Shown: positions 55,914-64,000 of the stretch, one piece after another
How the letters are laid out: every line of letters starts with the position of its first letter
Position numbering within the stretch: position 1 is the first letter of the stretch
Assembly: GCF_900457465.1 (NCBI RefSeq)
Contig: NZ_UAUU01000008.1
Span: 640,855 to 704,854, forward strand
Reading direction: 5' to 3'
Length of the DNA stretch: 64,000 nucleotides
Source of the DNA: Sphingobacterium multivorum
Lineage (GTDB): Bacteria; Bacteroidota; Bacteroidia; Sphingobacteriales; Sphingobacteriaceae
The notes under the pieces: generated by a model
Told to the model about the DNA's origin: nothing
Database searches by the model: none
The model's input: only the letters and a program-made list of their open reading frames with translations
Position numbers and translations under genes: made by a program

Positions 55914-56726
55914 TTAACAATCAAACTGTTCTTCTGCATCAAAAATCAATGGATTGTCATGATTGGAAAGCAGCAGTAATAGCGCCTCTTCCTCATAATT
56001 CCTTGGATTGGAAAAAATAAAATCCAGCGCGCCATCCCGGTCAATATCTCCAACAAATAATGTCCTCATAAATACATGGTCATATTGATCTACCTGAAAA
56101 ATTGTCTTTTCTTTATCTCCGTTAGTTGGGCTATAGTTGAGTTTATAATTGGCAACCTCATGAAATACTTTCTCGTGACCGTTTTCGTCGGTTTGCACTT
56201 CAGTCGATCTAATATCACCCACTGCTTTGAGGTTAACTTTTTGGTTTTTAAAAGTATACTGTACAGATTCTTTTGGCCAGATTTCGGCCTGATTTATTTT
56301 GACATGTTCAATAAGACCAGGCTTAAGTCCGCTTAACTTCAAGAATAACAATGAATTTCTGCGTGATTCGACACTCTTAGACGGTACCTGAGCACACTCG
56401 TCAAAACCATCTTTAATCACATAATCCGCCTTTGCCAAGTAATATTGTCCACTTTCTTCGTAAAGATCATACCATTCTTTATTTAAGACAGCCGTTGGAT
56501 CTTCCTTTTCCCAGATACGGTAACTACGAACAAGGAAAATCTGACCTTTAGCAGGGTCTGCTTTTTGGTAAATAGAAGATGTTGTGTCATCCACAGTCGA
56601 TACCGCTAAACTGTCTGATACTATTTTTTTATCAGGTCGATCTTGCTGTTGTTTTGTTGTCTGGTTTGAACATGCCTGCAGGGAGAGCAAACCCAATATC
56701 AGGCTGAAGGAAAAAAAAACATTCAT
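55914..56726 (-). CDS. Hypothetical lipoprotein
   Basis: Lipoprotein of 270 residues with signal and lipobox LGLLSLQACSNQ. The C-terminal part (FVGDIDRDGALDFIFSNPRN) resembles an FG-GAP/calcium-binding style loop (DxDxDGxxD), and the protein ends in FDC. No enzyme family is recognised. It leads a minus-strand pair with the DUF1345 gene. Confidence 0.7.
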   Translation of the reverse strand: MNVFFSFSLILGLLSLQACSNQTTKQQQDRPDKKIVSDSLAVSTVDDTTSSIYQKADPAKGQIFLVRSYRIWEKEDPTAVLNKEWYDLYEESGQYYLAKADYVIKDGFDECAQVPSKSVESRRNSLLFLKLSGLKPGLIEHVKINQAEIWPKESVQYTFKNQKVNLKAVGDIRSTEVQTDENGHEKVFHEVANYKLNYSPTNGDKEKTIFQVDQYDHVFMRTLFVGDIDRDGALDFIFSNPRNYEEEALLLLLSNHDNPLIFDAEEQFDC

Positions 56727-56784
56727 ATGCGGTGAATTTTGCTTAAATATATAAAATTCACCGTATATAAAGTAGTTTGGATTC

Positions 56785-57774
56785 TTACGTAAGAATTTCT
56801 TTCAACAATGATAATGAATGGAGACACTTTTCATCATCAAAGATATAGGAAGTCGCCATGATCTCGTCCACTTTGTGATCGTTTACGAATTTTTCTATTT
56901 CCGGAAGGATTTTAGGGCCATCGCCAATAAATGCACAGGAAGCCATACTTTGTACAGCTTGCTCTATCGCGGGAATGCCTTTGTAGATTACCTCTTGAGT
57001 AGGTTCTGAAAGTGGTCTTCTGGTATTTGTCACAATACCAGCGAATAGATTATAGAAGCTTGTTGCTAAGAAATTGGCTTCTTCCGTACTATCGGCAGCG
57101 ATAACATTGACACAAGAGATGAAATATGGTTTTTCTAAGGTATTAGAAGGAACAAAATTTTGATGATAGATCATGCTTGCTGAGGCAAACTGTGCCGGAG
57201 CAAAATGCGTTGCAAAAGCATATGGAAGACCTAAGCTAGCAGCTAAATAGGCACTATCGGTACTTGACCCGAGGATATAGAGTGGGATGTCCAATCCTTC
57301 TCCTGGAAACGCACGTACTTTTGCGTCGTAGTTGTCTCCACTGAAGTAGCGCTGTAAGTCTTTTACCTCTTGTGGAAACTGAAAGGCTGTATTCAAGTTG
57401 TTTCTGCGCAAAGCCATTGCGGTCAATTGATCAGTGCCCGGTGCACGTCCCAAACCGAGGTCAATACGCCCGGGAAACAAGGTTTCTAATGTTCCAAATT
57501 GCTCTGCAATGACTAAAGGAGCGTGATTTGGTAACATGATCCCACCAGAACCCACGCGTATAAAACTGGTGTTTGATGCGATATGTTGTATGAGGAGTGA
57601 GGTTGCTGAACTGGCAATATATTCCATATTATGATGTTCGGCAACCCATATCCTTTCAAAATCTAATTTTTCTACATGTTGGGCTATTTTTACGGTGCGA
57701 GCCAATGCGCTTGCTGTATTCTCTCCTTTTTTGATCGGAGCCAAGTCCAATGCTGATAACGCTATTTTATCCAT
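56785..57774 (-). CDS. LLM-class flavin-dependent oxidoreductase
   Basis: Luciferase-like monooxygenase fold of 329 residues, using reduced FMN or F420-like flavin. Motifs: [57 protein letters not shown] and [16 protein letters not shown], all typical of the bacterial luciferase-like group close to E. coli YhbW. Substrate unknown. It runs toward the two lipoprotein genes but is separated from them by 58 bases. Confidence 0.9.
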   Translation of the reverse strand: MDKIALSALDLAPIKKGENTASALARTVKIAQHVEKLDFERIWVAEHHNMEYIASSATSLLIQHIASNTSFIRVGSGGIMLPNHAPLVIAEQFGTLETLFPGRIDLGLGRAPGTDQLTAMALRRNNLNTAFQFPQEVKDLQRYFSGDNYDAKVRAFPGEGLDIPLYILGSSTDSAYLAASLGLPYAFATHFAPAQFASASMIYHQNFVPSNTLEKPYFISCVNVIAADSTEEANFLATSFYNLFAGIVTNTRRPLSEPTQEVIYKGIPAIEQAVQSMASCAFIGDGPKILPEIEKFVNDHKVDEIMATSYIFDDEKCLHSLSLLKEILT

Positions 57775-57820
57775 GCATTAAAATTACGGAGAAGTTATTC
57801 GACAATTGTAATGAAAATGT

Positions 57821-59009
57821 CTATTCTAAAATACGTTGTGTATGTATGACACTAAATTGATCATTCACGGTTGTCGTGAAAAATGTGAACGAGTCACCAG
57901 CGTCTTTGATTTTAAATTTCTTTTTGATCTCTTCGGTCTTCAAGGGAAAATTTTTGGCGATGATATCGGAATTCAATGCTCTTTTATTTTTCTTAAAATC
58001 TGTAAATGATTCCACCTCTTTGATGATGAATGTTTTACCGGGAAAATTTTCGATCTTTTGATCGGAGGTGTAGAGATGGGTATTTTTATGGAGTTTTTTT
58101 ACGTTGAATACTTCGGCAATAGTCTTAAATGCTCCGGCTTTGGAGAGAGCTACATCCGGTTCGTATAAATAGGATAGCGGCCTACTGTAGTCATTTGAAA
58201 TTGCACGTTCATTTTCGTAAGTGAAAGATATAATCTGCTGTTGTTCTTGATATAACCTGACCGCGTGGATGCAAGGTTCAGCTTCGTATCCTTTCTCCTG
58301 AACAAAGATAAGTTCTTTGCAGTCATTTTGCAAAGAGACGACATAAACGTCCTTAACATGTTGCAGCATGTGTATTGCTGCAGAAATATCCAATAGTGGA
58401 GCTAGCTTACTTATTATTTTGTTGGCATGTTTGAAAAATTCATCTTGCAAGGCAACCAAATTAGGTTCACATTCATCAAGTAGAAACACTTTTTTGTTTT
58501 GAACTCTTCTTGAAGGATCCAAATAGATATAATCAAATCTTCTCTTTGGATCGTTTAGTATATATTCAACTCCATTTGCCGCAATGATCTGAAGATTTTC
58601 TGCTTTCAATATCTTTGCATTATGTTGGGTGATTGCAGCGAGTTCGGGATTGAGTTCGCAAGATGTTACTTGCTTTGCCCGTTTAGAGAAGTAAAAGCTA
58701 TCAACACCGAAGCCACTGGTAGCATCAATTAAATGGCTGTTTTTTTTCGATGAGTGAACTTTTAAATAATCCGGTTTTCTCGGAAGAACATTGTTCGAGA
58801 TTGAGTTTGGTGGGGAAGTAAATCCCTGCTGTTTCGGCCCATAGTGGAATTTTGCCGCTCGCCCGTTGTCTACCATCGAGTTGTGCCGCGAGCTCGGAAG
58901 ATGATATTCCTTCAAAAGGAGATTTTTTTAAAGCGATTTTAGTCGGAGACTCCAGTTTGTTTCGTTCTAAAAACTGTTGAGCCTCCTCTTGAAGGATTAA
59001 TGTGTTCAT
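57821..59009 (-). pseudogene. Class I SAM-dependent methyltransferase, THUMP-like (one frameshift)
   Basis: Methyltransferase of about 396 residues, probably acting on RNA. The N-terminal segment (FEGISSSELAAQLDGRQRAS) and the SAM site LIDATSGFGVDSFYFSKRAK with YIYLDPSRRVQNKKVF (DPSRR replaces the usual DPPY) resemble the THUMP-like-domain methyltransferase group. The frame breaks near 58772: one missing base joins LNLEQCSSEKT to YLKVHSSKKNSHLID. The start ATG directly abuts the lysC stop, so the two are translationally linked. Target RNA is unknown. Confidence 0.8.
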
Positions 59010-60272
59010 TTATATTTTCTTAACGAGAAGTTGGCAAGTATAGGTATCCTTTAGTTCGCTAATAACTTCTTTATCAACCAAAACGCGATCAATGGTTTCT
59101 TGATTATAATAACGGATTGTAATGAGTTCTAGCCCAGATTCATACCTGACTTTGAATTTTTGCTCCAGTTCGTTAATTAAGTCGACTAGATTTTTTCCAG
59201 TATCATCGACGGAAACCGTAAAGTTGATCGCCGTATTATGCATCATATTAATTTTAATACGATGTTCATGAAATAGGTTGAAGATGTCTCTCAGATTGTC
59301 TTCAACGATAAATGAGAAATCCCTCGGGGAGATGGAAATAAAAATCTGGTTCACCTTAAAGATGAAGGAAGGCACAGGTAAAGTTTGGTTTGTACTCTTT
59401 ATCATTGTTCCAGGTGAGTCAGGGTCCACAAAGGATCGCACATTTAATGCGATCTTTTTATTCTGAAGCGGCTTGATTGTTTTCGGGTGAATAACCGTAG
59501 CCCCATAATAGGTAAGCTCGATAGCATCGGTATAAGATAGCTCAGGAATCAACTCGGTTTTCTCAAACCACTTCGGATCCGCATTAAGTACACCTGGAAC
59601 GTCTTTCCATATAGTTACATTTTCGGCATTTAGACAAGAAGCAAAAATTGCCGCAGAGTAATCGGAACCTTCACGGCCTAAAGTGGTTGTGAAATTTTCA
59701 GAGGTAGAACCTAAAAATCCCTGCGTAATTACAATATACTCGTCTAGGATGGCTGGCAGTTCGGCACGGATTTTTTCTTCCGTTTTGTTCCAGTCTACGA
59801 CAGCTTCGCGATAGGTGTTGTCCGTAAATATATAATCTCGTGCATCTAGCCATTTTACCTTTTCACCAATGAATGCAACGTAGGCTGCAACAATCTTGGT
59901 GGAGATAAATTCACCCATCGAAACAATTTGATCGAAAAGATAATCATATGAATCTTGAGGTTCTTCCTCTAAAATCCACTCGATCTCCACAAAGCAGTTG
60001 GAAATCTCATCAAATATAGGATGTTCAGCTTCAGGGAATAATTCTTGAAGGATTTGAAAGTGAAATGCTTTCGCCTCTTCAAGTGTCTGAAATTGGTTCC
60101 CCGTGTTGTTAAAATATTCTTTGGTCAATTTCTCTAGAAGGTTTGTTGTCTTTCCCATGGCGGATATGACGACTAACAAGGCGTCGCCTTTGTATTTAGA
60201 AATAATCCGCGCCGAATTTCTGACACTTTCAGCATCTTTTACTGATGCACCCCCAAATTTAAAAACCTGCAT
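59010..60272 (-). CDS. lysC: Aspartate kinase
   Basis: Monofunctional aspartokinase of 420 residues, first step of the Lys/Thr/Met pathway. The N-terminal kinase motif is VFKFGGASVKDAESVRNSAR, then TTLGREGSDYSAAIFASCLN. The C-terminal regulatory ACT part (about 300-415) begins near INFTVSVDD and includes VRYESGLELITIRY. It is not fused to homoserine dehydrogenase. In a minus-strand cluster yggS, GNAT, DUF3298, lysC, methyltransferase. Confidence 0.93.
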   Translation of the reverse strand: MQVFKFGGASVKDAESVRNSARIISKYKGDALLVVISAMGKTTNLLEKLTKEYFNNTGNQFQTLEEAKAFHFQILQELFPEAEHPIFDEISNCFVEIEWILEEEPQDSYDYLFDQIVSMGEFISTKIVAAYVAFIGEKVKWLDARDYIFTDNTYREAVVDWNKTEEKIRAELPAILDEYIVITQGFLGSTSENFTTTLGREGSDYSAAIFASCLNAENVTIWKDVPGVLNADPKWFEKTELIPELSYTDAIELTYYGATVIHPKTIKPLQNKKIALNVRSFVDPDSPGTMIKSTNQTLPVPSFIFKVNQIFISISPRDFSFIVEDNLRDIFNLFHEHRIKINMMHNTAINFTVSVDDTGKNLVDLINELEQKFKVRYESGLELITIRYYNQETIDRVLVDKEVISELKDTYTCQLLVKKI

Positions 60273-60295
60273 TTATTTATTAGTTTAGTTGATTG

Positions 60296-61087
60296 CTAGT
60301 TGATACTATTAATATAGTGTAATCCTTTTTCTGAAATCAGATGTTTAAATGTTGTATAGGGAATACGTAATTCAGTATTTCCTTCAGCATAAGATTTGAT
60401 TTCGTATACGTTGTAGTAAAACAGGATGTCGTTTTTTTCAAAAGTGAAGTTATCGGCCAAAGAAAATTTACCATCTTCAAAAAAGTACTTTCCATTTAGG
60501 GAATCATCAGCACTTAATCCTTCTTGCTTACGGAAGTATTGCTCGGCGATTTGAACGAATTTATTTTTGTTCTCTTCCTGAATGACATCATTGATTGTAA
60601 TTGCACTGTTAGATTGACGATCAAAATTGGAGTACAGCGTGAAATGGTCCCCATGCGCTCCACCAGTATATTCCTCTTGTTTGGTTCTTATACCCAAGAA
60701 AACAGGTGTATTGACGATCACATCAATCTGTAGATCCCGACTCCAGGTTGATGTAGATTTGCCATTATTGTCTTCCACATATTCGTTGTATGAATTTATA
60801 AAGCGATGTGCTGCATCTGCCATGCTTGTGTCGCCTTCAAGATGAACGATACTTGATATGAGGGTATTGATTTTATTTTCTTGGAAAATCGGGTATTTTG
60901 CGCGAAAATAAGTTGTGTCCAAGCGATCATCTTCTTTTAGAAAATAATTGCTATGCTCATCGATGATTTTTTGACTATAGGAAAGTGTGTCTGTGGGCTG
61001 TTTCGCTATAGCGGCCTTTTTGTGGTCACTGCAAGCGGACAGAACGCAGCTAATAAATAATACTATTAAAAAAAAGTAAAATCGCAT
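60296..61087 (-). CDS. DUF3298/DUF4163-type lipoprotein
   Basis: Lipoprotein of 263 residues (signal LFISCVLSACSDHKK). The DUF3298 region shows GAHGDHFTLYSNFDRQS and ITINDVIQEENKNKFVQIAE, with YYNVYEIKSYAEGNTELRIP and a C-terminal PYTTFKHLI, as in RsiV-like extracytoplasmic domains. No lysozyme or anti-sigma function can be inferred. It lies 23 bases upstream of lysC. Confidence 0.82.
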   Translation of the reverse strand: MRFYFFLIVLFISCVLSACSDHKKAAIAKQPTDTLSYSQKIIDEHSNYFLKEDDRLDTTYFRAKYPIFQENKINTLISSIVHLEGDTSMADAAHRFINSYNEYVEDNNGKSTSTWSRDLQIDVIVNTPVFLGIRTKQEEYTGGAHGDHFTLYSNFDRQSNSAITINDVIQEENKNKFVQIAEQYFRKQEGLSADDSLNGKYFFEDGKFSLADNFTFEKNDILFYYNVYEIKSYAEGNTELRIPYTTFKHLISEKGLHYINSIN

Positions 61088-61108
61088 TGAATTGATGATT
61101 CTCGTTAT

Positions 61109-61561
61109 TTAATACGTGATTGACACATTAATCCATTCGGCATCGAAGTTTGCTTTATATTTTTCATAAAACTTTATAGCTGGCTCATTCCAATCGAGGA
61201 CCTGCCACACCATGCCATGAAATCCACACTGTTTGCCGTAAGCTAAAGTTTTATCAAAAAGCAGCTTGCCTATCCCTAAACCTCGCATTCTTTCGGTAAC
61301 AATCAAATCTTCCAAATAGAGTCTTCTACCTTTCCAGGTTGAATACCGGACATAATATAATGAAATTCCGACAATTTCGCCATCCACTTCGGCAACAAAT
61401 GCACCCCAAACGGGATTCTTTCCAAATCCTGCATCTTTAAATTCTTCAAGCGACACGGTGACCTCGTCCGGTGCTTTTTCAAAAATAGCTAATTCTTTAA
61501 TTAGCTCAAGCATTTGGATGCAATCACTTTCAATTGCCTCTCGTATCGTTGTTTTAATCAT
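61109..61561 (-). CDS. GNAT-family N-acetyltransferase
   Basis: Acetyltransferase of 150 residues related in pattern to diamine/spermidine acetyltransferases: IREAIESDCIQMLELIKELA, EDLIVTERMRGLGIGKLLFD (acetyl-CoA loop RGLGIG) and WQVLDWNEPAIKFYEKYKA. It overlaps the end of yggS by 8 bases, so translation is probably coupled. Substrate unknown. Confidence 0.9.
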   Translation of the reverse strand: MIKTTIREAIESDCIQMLELIKELAIFEKAPDEVTVSLEEFKDAGFGKNPVWGAFVAEVDGEIVGISLYYVRYSTWKGRRLYLEDLIVTERMRGLGIGKLLFDKTLAYGKQCGFHGMVWQVLDWNEPAIKFYEKYKANFDAEWINVSITY

Positions 61562-62246
61562 TGTTTTTGAAGTGTTTGATTACTCTTTTGCCAAATATTG
61601 TGCTTCCAATCCGTACCATTGTCGAACCTTCTTCAATCGCTAGCCTATAGTCTGAAGACATTCCCATGGATAGGATATTGAAATACTCTTGCTTCCGGTA
61701 GAAACTTACCTTAATTCCATCGAATAACATTTTTAACTCATAAAATTCGGCTTTAATTACCTTTTCATTATCTGTATTGGATGCTATGCCCATTAAGCCA
61801 CAGATCCGAATATTTTTTAATTCAAGAAACTCGTCGTCGCGAAGAAGTTCGATTAGTTCAGCATGGTCGAAACCGAATTTTGTTTCTTCTTCTGCAATAT
61901 ATACTTGCAGCAAACAGTCGATTGTGCGGTTCGCTTTCTGCGCATGTTTGTTAATTTCCTTTAATAATTTTAAAGAATCAACTGACGCAATTAAGCTCAC
62001 GAATGGTGCGATATATTTGACCTTATTTGTTTGAAGGTGACCAATCATATGCCACTGAATATCATTAGGTAAAAGAGCGGCTTTTTCGACTAATTCTTGA
62101 ACATGATTTTCACCAAATATACGCTGTCCCGCCTCGTAGGCTTCCATAATGTCCGAATTGGATTTTGTTTTTGAAACTGCTACAAGTTGTACGCCAACAG
62201 CCTCGGTTTCCAATCTTAACGCTTCTAAATTACTAGCAATACTCAT
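61554..62246 (-). CDS. YggS-family PLP-binding protein (PLPBP)
   Basis: Pyridoxal-phosphate homeostasis protein of 230 residues with the N-terminal Lys motif VQLVAVSKTKSNSDIMEAYE, RIFGENHVQELVEKAALLPN and WHMIGHLQTNKVKYIAPFV. Also present are IRICGLMGIAS and MGMSSDYRLAIEEGSTMVRI. Family members bind PLP without known catalysis. First gene of the minus-strand cluster ending with the methyltransferase. Confidence 0.93.
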   Translation of the reverse strand: MSIASNLEALRLETEAVGVQLVAVSKTKSNSDIMEAYEAGQRIFGENHVQELVEKAALLPNDIQWHMIGHLQTNKVKYIAPFVSLIASVDSLKLLKEINKHAQKANRTIDCLLQVYIAEEETKFGFDHAELIELLRDDEFLELKNIRICGLMGIASNTDNEKVIKAEFYELKMLFDGIKVSFYRKQEYFNILSMGMSSDYRLAIEEGSTMVRIGSTIFGKRVIKHFKNND

Positions 62247-62297
62247 TTCCGATATAGTTTTGATGATGTAAAAAGTGCCAAATGTCGGTGCTTTTTG

Positions 62298-62305
62298 TAA
62301 ATTTG
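62298..62305 (+). promoter_or_regulatory. -7 promoter element of DUF4296 gene (TAAATTTG)
   Basis: TAAATTTG fits TAnnTTTG, 15 bases before the chosen ATG at 62320. It lies after the in-frame ATG at 62275, which supports the later start. The -33 element is not clear. Confidence 0.5.
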
Positions 62306-62319
62306 TACAAAACTACAAA

Positions 62320-63090
62320 ATGCTACGATTAATACTGAATCTACTTGCAGTGATTTTTTTATTTGGTTCTTGTATCGGAACTGGAGGGAAAGATATTATC
62401 TCCAAAAGTAAGTTTGTGGATGCATTGACCGAAATCCAACTGACAGACTCCTATCTCAATATTTTACCCATTGACAGCGCACGTAAAGTAATGTTGCCTT
62501 TGTATCAAGTGACCTTTGATAAATATGGATTGGATTCGGTTTCTTTTCGAAAGAACTTAGACTATTATGGTAAGGATGCTGAAGTGATGTCTGCGATTTA
62601 TAAAAAAGTGGAGGATAATTTAACGAAGGAAAATAAGATTTACGCCGATATAGAACGGAAAAAGCAAGATTCAATTCGAACGCGCGATTCAATCCAGAAT
62701 ATGCGTATTCAAGATAGCACCAATCGCGTTATGCGTGCACAACAGGCTTATCAGGAACGAGTTGCAGCACTTATCCATTATCTGCCTAATAAGACGAAAT
62801 TCACCTTTAGAGAAGCTTCTTCCTTGTTTAATACGAACTTTCAAACAAAGACTGGTATAAGCATGAACGGCTATCTCATGAACCAATTGTCGGTCGGTAA
62901 TTCAAATTTACCAATTGAATCGCCTTCTCCACAGAAAGATACGGTTTCCCAACTGAAAACACCTGGTACTTCAGTCAAGGATACTCTTGTGATACAAAAC
63001 CATGTGGAGCCACAATTACCAACAAGTGAATTGGAAAAAAGACCAATTCTTACACCGCCACGGCACATTAAGCCGCCGACGGAACTTTAA
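62320..63090 (+). CDS. DUF4296-family lipoprotein
   Basis: Bacteroidota lipoprotein of 256 residues from ATG 62320 (signal LNLLAVIFLFGSCIGTGG). The DUF4296 region follows: DALTEIQLTDSYLN, then VTFDKYGLDSVSFRKNLDYY and AIYKKVEDNLTKENKI. The C-terminal half is Pro/Ser/Thr/Gln-rich and probably unstructured (LPTSELEKRPILTPPRHIKP). The function of the family is unknown. mutS2 follows 21 bases later. Confidence 0.87.
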   Translation: MLRLILNLLAVIFLFGSCIGTGGKDIISKSKFVDALTEIQLTDSYLNILPIDSARKVMLPLYQVTFDKYGLDSVSFRKNLDYYGKDAEVMSAIYKKVEDNLTKENKIYADIERKKQDSIRTRDSIQNMRIQDSTNRVMRAQQAYQERVAALIHYLPNKTKFTFREASSLFNTNFQTKTGISMNGYLMNQLSVGNSNLPIESPSPQKDTVSQLKTPGTSVKDTLVIQNHVEPQLPTSELEKRPILTPPRHIKPPTEL

Positions 63091-63111
63091 CCATCAAAGA
63101 ATATAATTTCT

Positions 63112-64000
63112 ATGGTATATCCAATAAATGCAATTGATAAACTCGGATTTTCCGAGATAAAAGATAAAATAAAACAAAAATGCCTAAGTGAGTCTGGGCG
63201 TGAGCTAGTTGAAAAAATTCAACCTCAAACCCGGTTTGACCAAATCGACCGATTTCTAAGACAGACCAGTGAGTTTAAGGATCTTCTAATGAATGATGGC
63301 GCATTTCCTGTTGAAAATTTCTTTCCGCTTAGATCCATTATCGAGAAAGCTCGAGTCGAGGGCGCGTTCTTACTCGAGGATGAATTTTTTCGGGTATTAC
63401 TATCCCTCAAGACTGTTTACGCTATTATCCGTTATTTTAATGAGCGGGAAGGTCTCTATCCCAATTTAGAGGTATTGTTTGAGCATTTACCGATCGAGAA
63501 GGGGATTATTCGCGATATCGAAATGGTCATTGACGAGCGTGGAAAGCTTAAAAATAATGCTTCCCGATTACTGTTGGAAATAACCCAACAAATTCAACGG
63601 GCAGAACAGGAGGCCCTAAAACGTATCAATAGTATCTTTAAGAGCGCACAGGACAGCGGATGGACAGCGGATGGGAATCTGACGATACGGGATGGAAGGC
63701 TCTGTATTCCTATTCTTGCGGAAAATAAAAGAAAGCTCAAAGGTTTGATTCATGATGAGTCCGCTACGGGACAAACTGCTTATATAGAGCCTGAAGAAGT
63801 ATTTCAGTTAAATAATAAAATTAGGGACCTAGAGTTTGAACGTAGGCGTGAGGTCATCCGTATTTTAGTCGAACTAACGGACAAGATCCGGCCACATATT
63901 CCGCTCTTGCTTTCCTATCACAGCCTATTAACCAAAGTAGATTTTGTGCGAGCGAAAGCACTTTTTGCCTTGGATATTGAGGCGGAGATGCCCGAGTTAT
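63112..64000 (+). CDS. mutS2: Endonuclease MutS2 (3' partial)
   Basis: N-terminal 296 residues of MutS2, a MutS-like ATPase with a C-terminal Smr nuclease lying beyond the window. The N-terminal domain shows LGFSEIKDKIKQKCLSESGR, and the clamp-like helical region includes LTIRDGRLCIPILAENKRK, GLIHDESATGQTAYIEPEEV (the core MutS2 motif) and NNKIRDLEFERRREVIRIL. The reading frame runs off the right edge, so the ATPase and Smr parts are not seen. It probably acts in recombination control or ribosome rescue (family knowledge). Confidence 0.93.
   Translation, partial: MVYPINAIDKLGFSEIKDKIKQKCLSESGRELVEKIQPQTRFDQIDRFLRQTSEFKDLLMNDGAFPVENFFPLRSIIEKARVEGAFLLEDEFFRVLLSLKTVYAIIRYFNEREGLYPNLEVLFEHLPIEKGIIRDIEMVIDERGKLKNNASRLLLEITQQIQRAEQEALKRINSIFKSAQDSGWTADGNLTIRDGRLCIPILAENKRKLKGLIHDESATGQTAYIEPEEVFQLNNKIRDLEFERRREVIRILVELTDKIRPHIPLLLSYHSLLTKVDFVRAKALFALDIEAEMPEL

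Noticed and set aside
1..64000. CRISPR array, prophage, insertion sequence or integrated element
   Set aside because: No spaced direct repeats, transposase, integrase or phage structural genes were found, and neither tRNA gene is flanked by a repeated 3' end.

Overview
The window is chromosomal DNA of a Bacteroidota bacterium, most like Sphingobacterium or a close relative (family-level inference from protein character, not a database match). Supporting signs are the DUF3822-rsmD-coaD operon, DUF4296, LytS/LytTR two-component genes, GH130 and S1 sulfatase lipoprotein/secreted enzymes, a Bacteroidota-type class I lantibiotic dehydratase, and promoters of the form TTTG-N19/20-TAnnTTTG (cleanest before both tRNA genes). 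There is no prophage, insertion sequence, CRISPR array or rRNA. Two tRNA genes are present: His (GTG) and Leu (CAA).

Layout. 1-4.6 kb: metal efflux (TolC channel, His-rich CzcB/CusB-type adaptor, His-rich Zn/Cd/Co-type P-ATPase). 4.7-15.2 kb: GIY-YIG protein, sulfatase, transporters, acetyltransferase, GlxA-type regulator facing an EthD/SRPBCC pair, hydrolase, pirin, MFS pump. 15.4-19.2 kb: CPA1 antiporter, ribB plus siderophore-interacting flavoprotein, and a Crp/Fnr regulator; two identical palindromes with identical promoter geometry suggest one small regulon. 19.2-23.8 kb: Tet-like MFS, OsmC, DinB, LytS/LytTR pair. 23.8-27.5 kb (minus strand): a RiPP locus with a lantibiotic dehydratase, a receiver-only response regulator and an uncatalogued 47-codon precursor-like ORF with an FNLD-like box, separated from its downstream genes by a strong hairpin. 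28.4-34.4 kb: CopA copper ATPase, HMA chaperone, aspartyl protease, TlpA-like lipoprotein, CDF transporter. 34.4-38.5 kb: oxidoreductase, divergent RpiA and DeoR regulator, with a GH130 lipoprotein opposite. 38.6-49.3 kb: tRNA-His, htpG, yqgE, pdxH-nuoC-nuoD, glycosyltransferase-ruvB, S9 peptidase. 49.3-64 kb: RecD-like helicase, DUF3822-rsmD-coaD, aldo/keto reductase, tRNA-Leu, di-heme cytochrome, lipoproteins, LLM oxidoreductase, the yggS...lysC...methyltransferase cluster, DUF4296 and the start of mutS2.

Sequence quality matters. About thirty single-base indels, almost all deletions in short homopolymers, break otherwise normal genes including htpG, ruvB and ribB. They are concentrated at 23.5-28.6 kb and 44.4-49.2 kb. 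I read these as probable sequencing errors and annotate the reconstructed spans, typed as pseudogene because the reading frame given here is broken. Two further genes carry an in-frame TAA.
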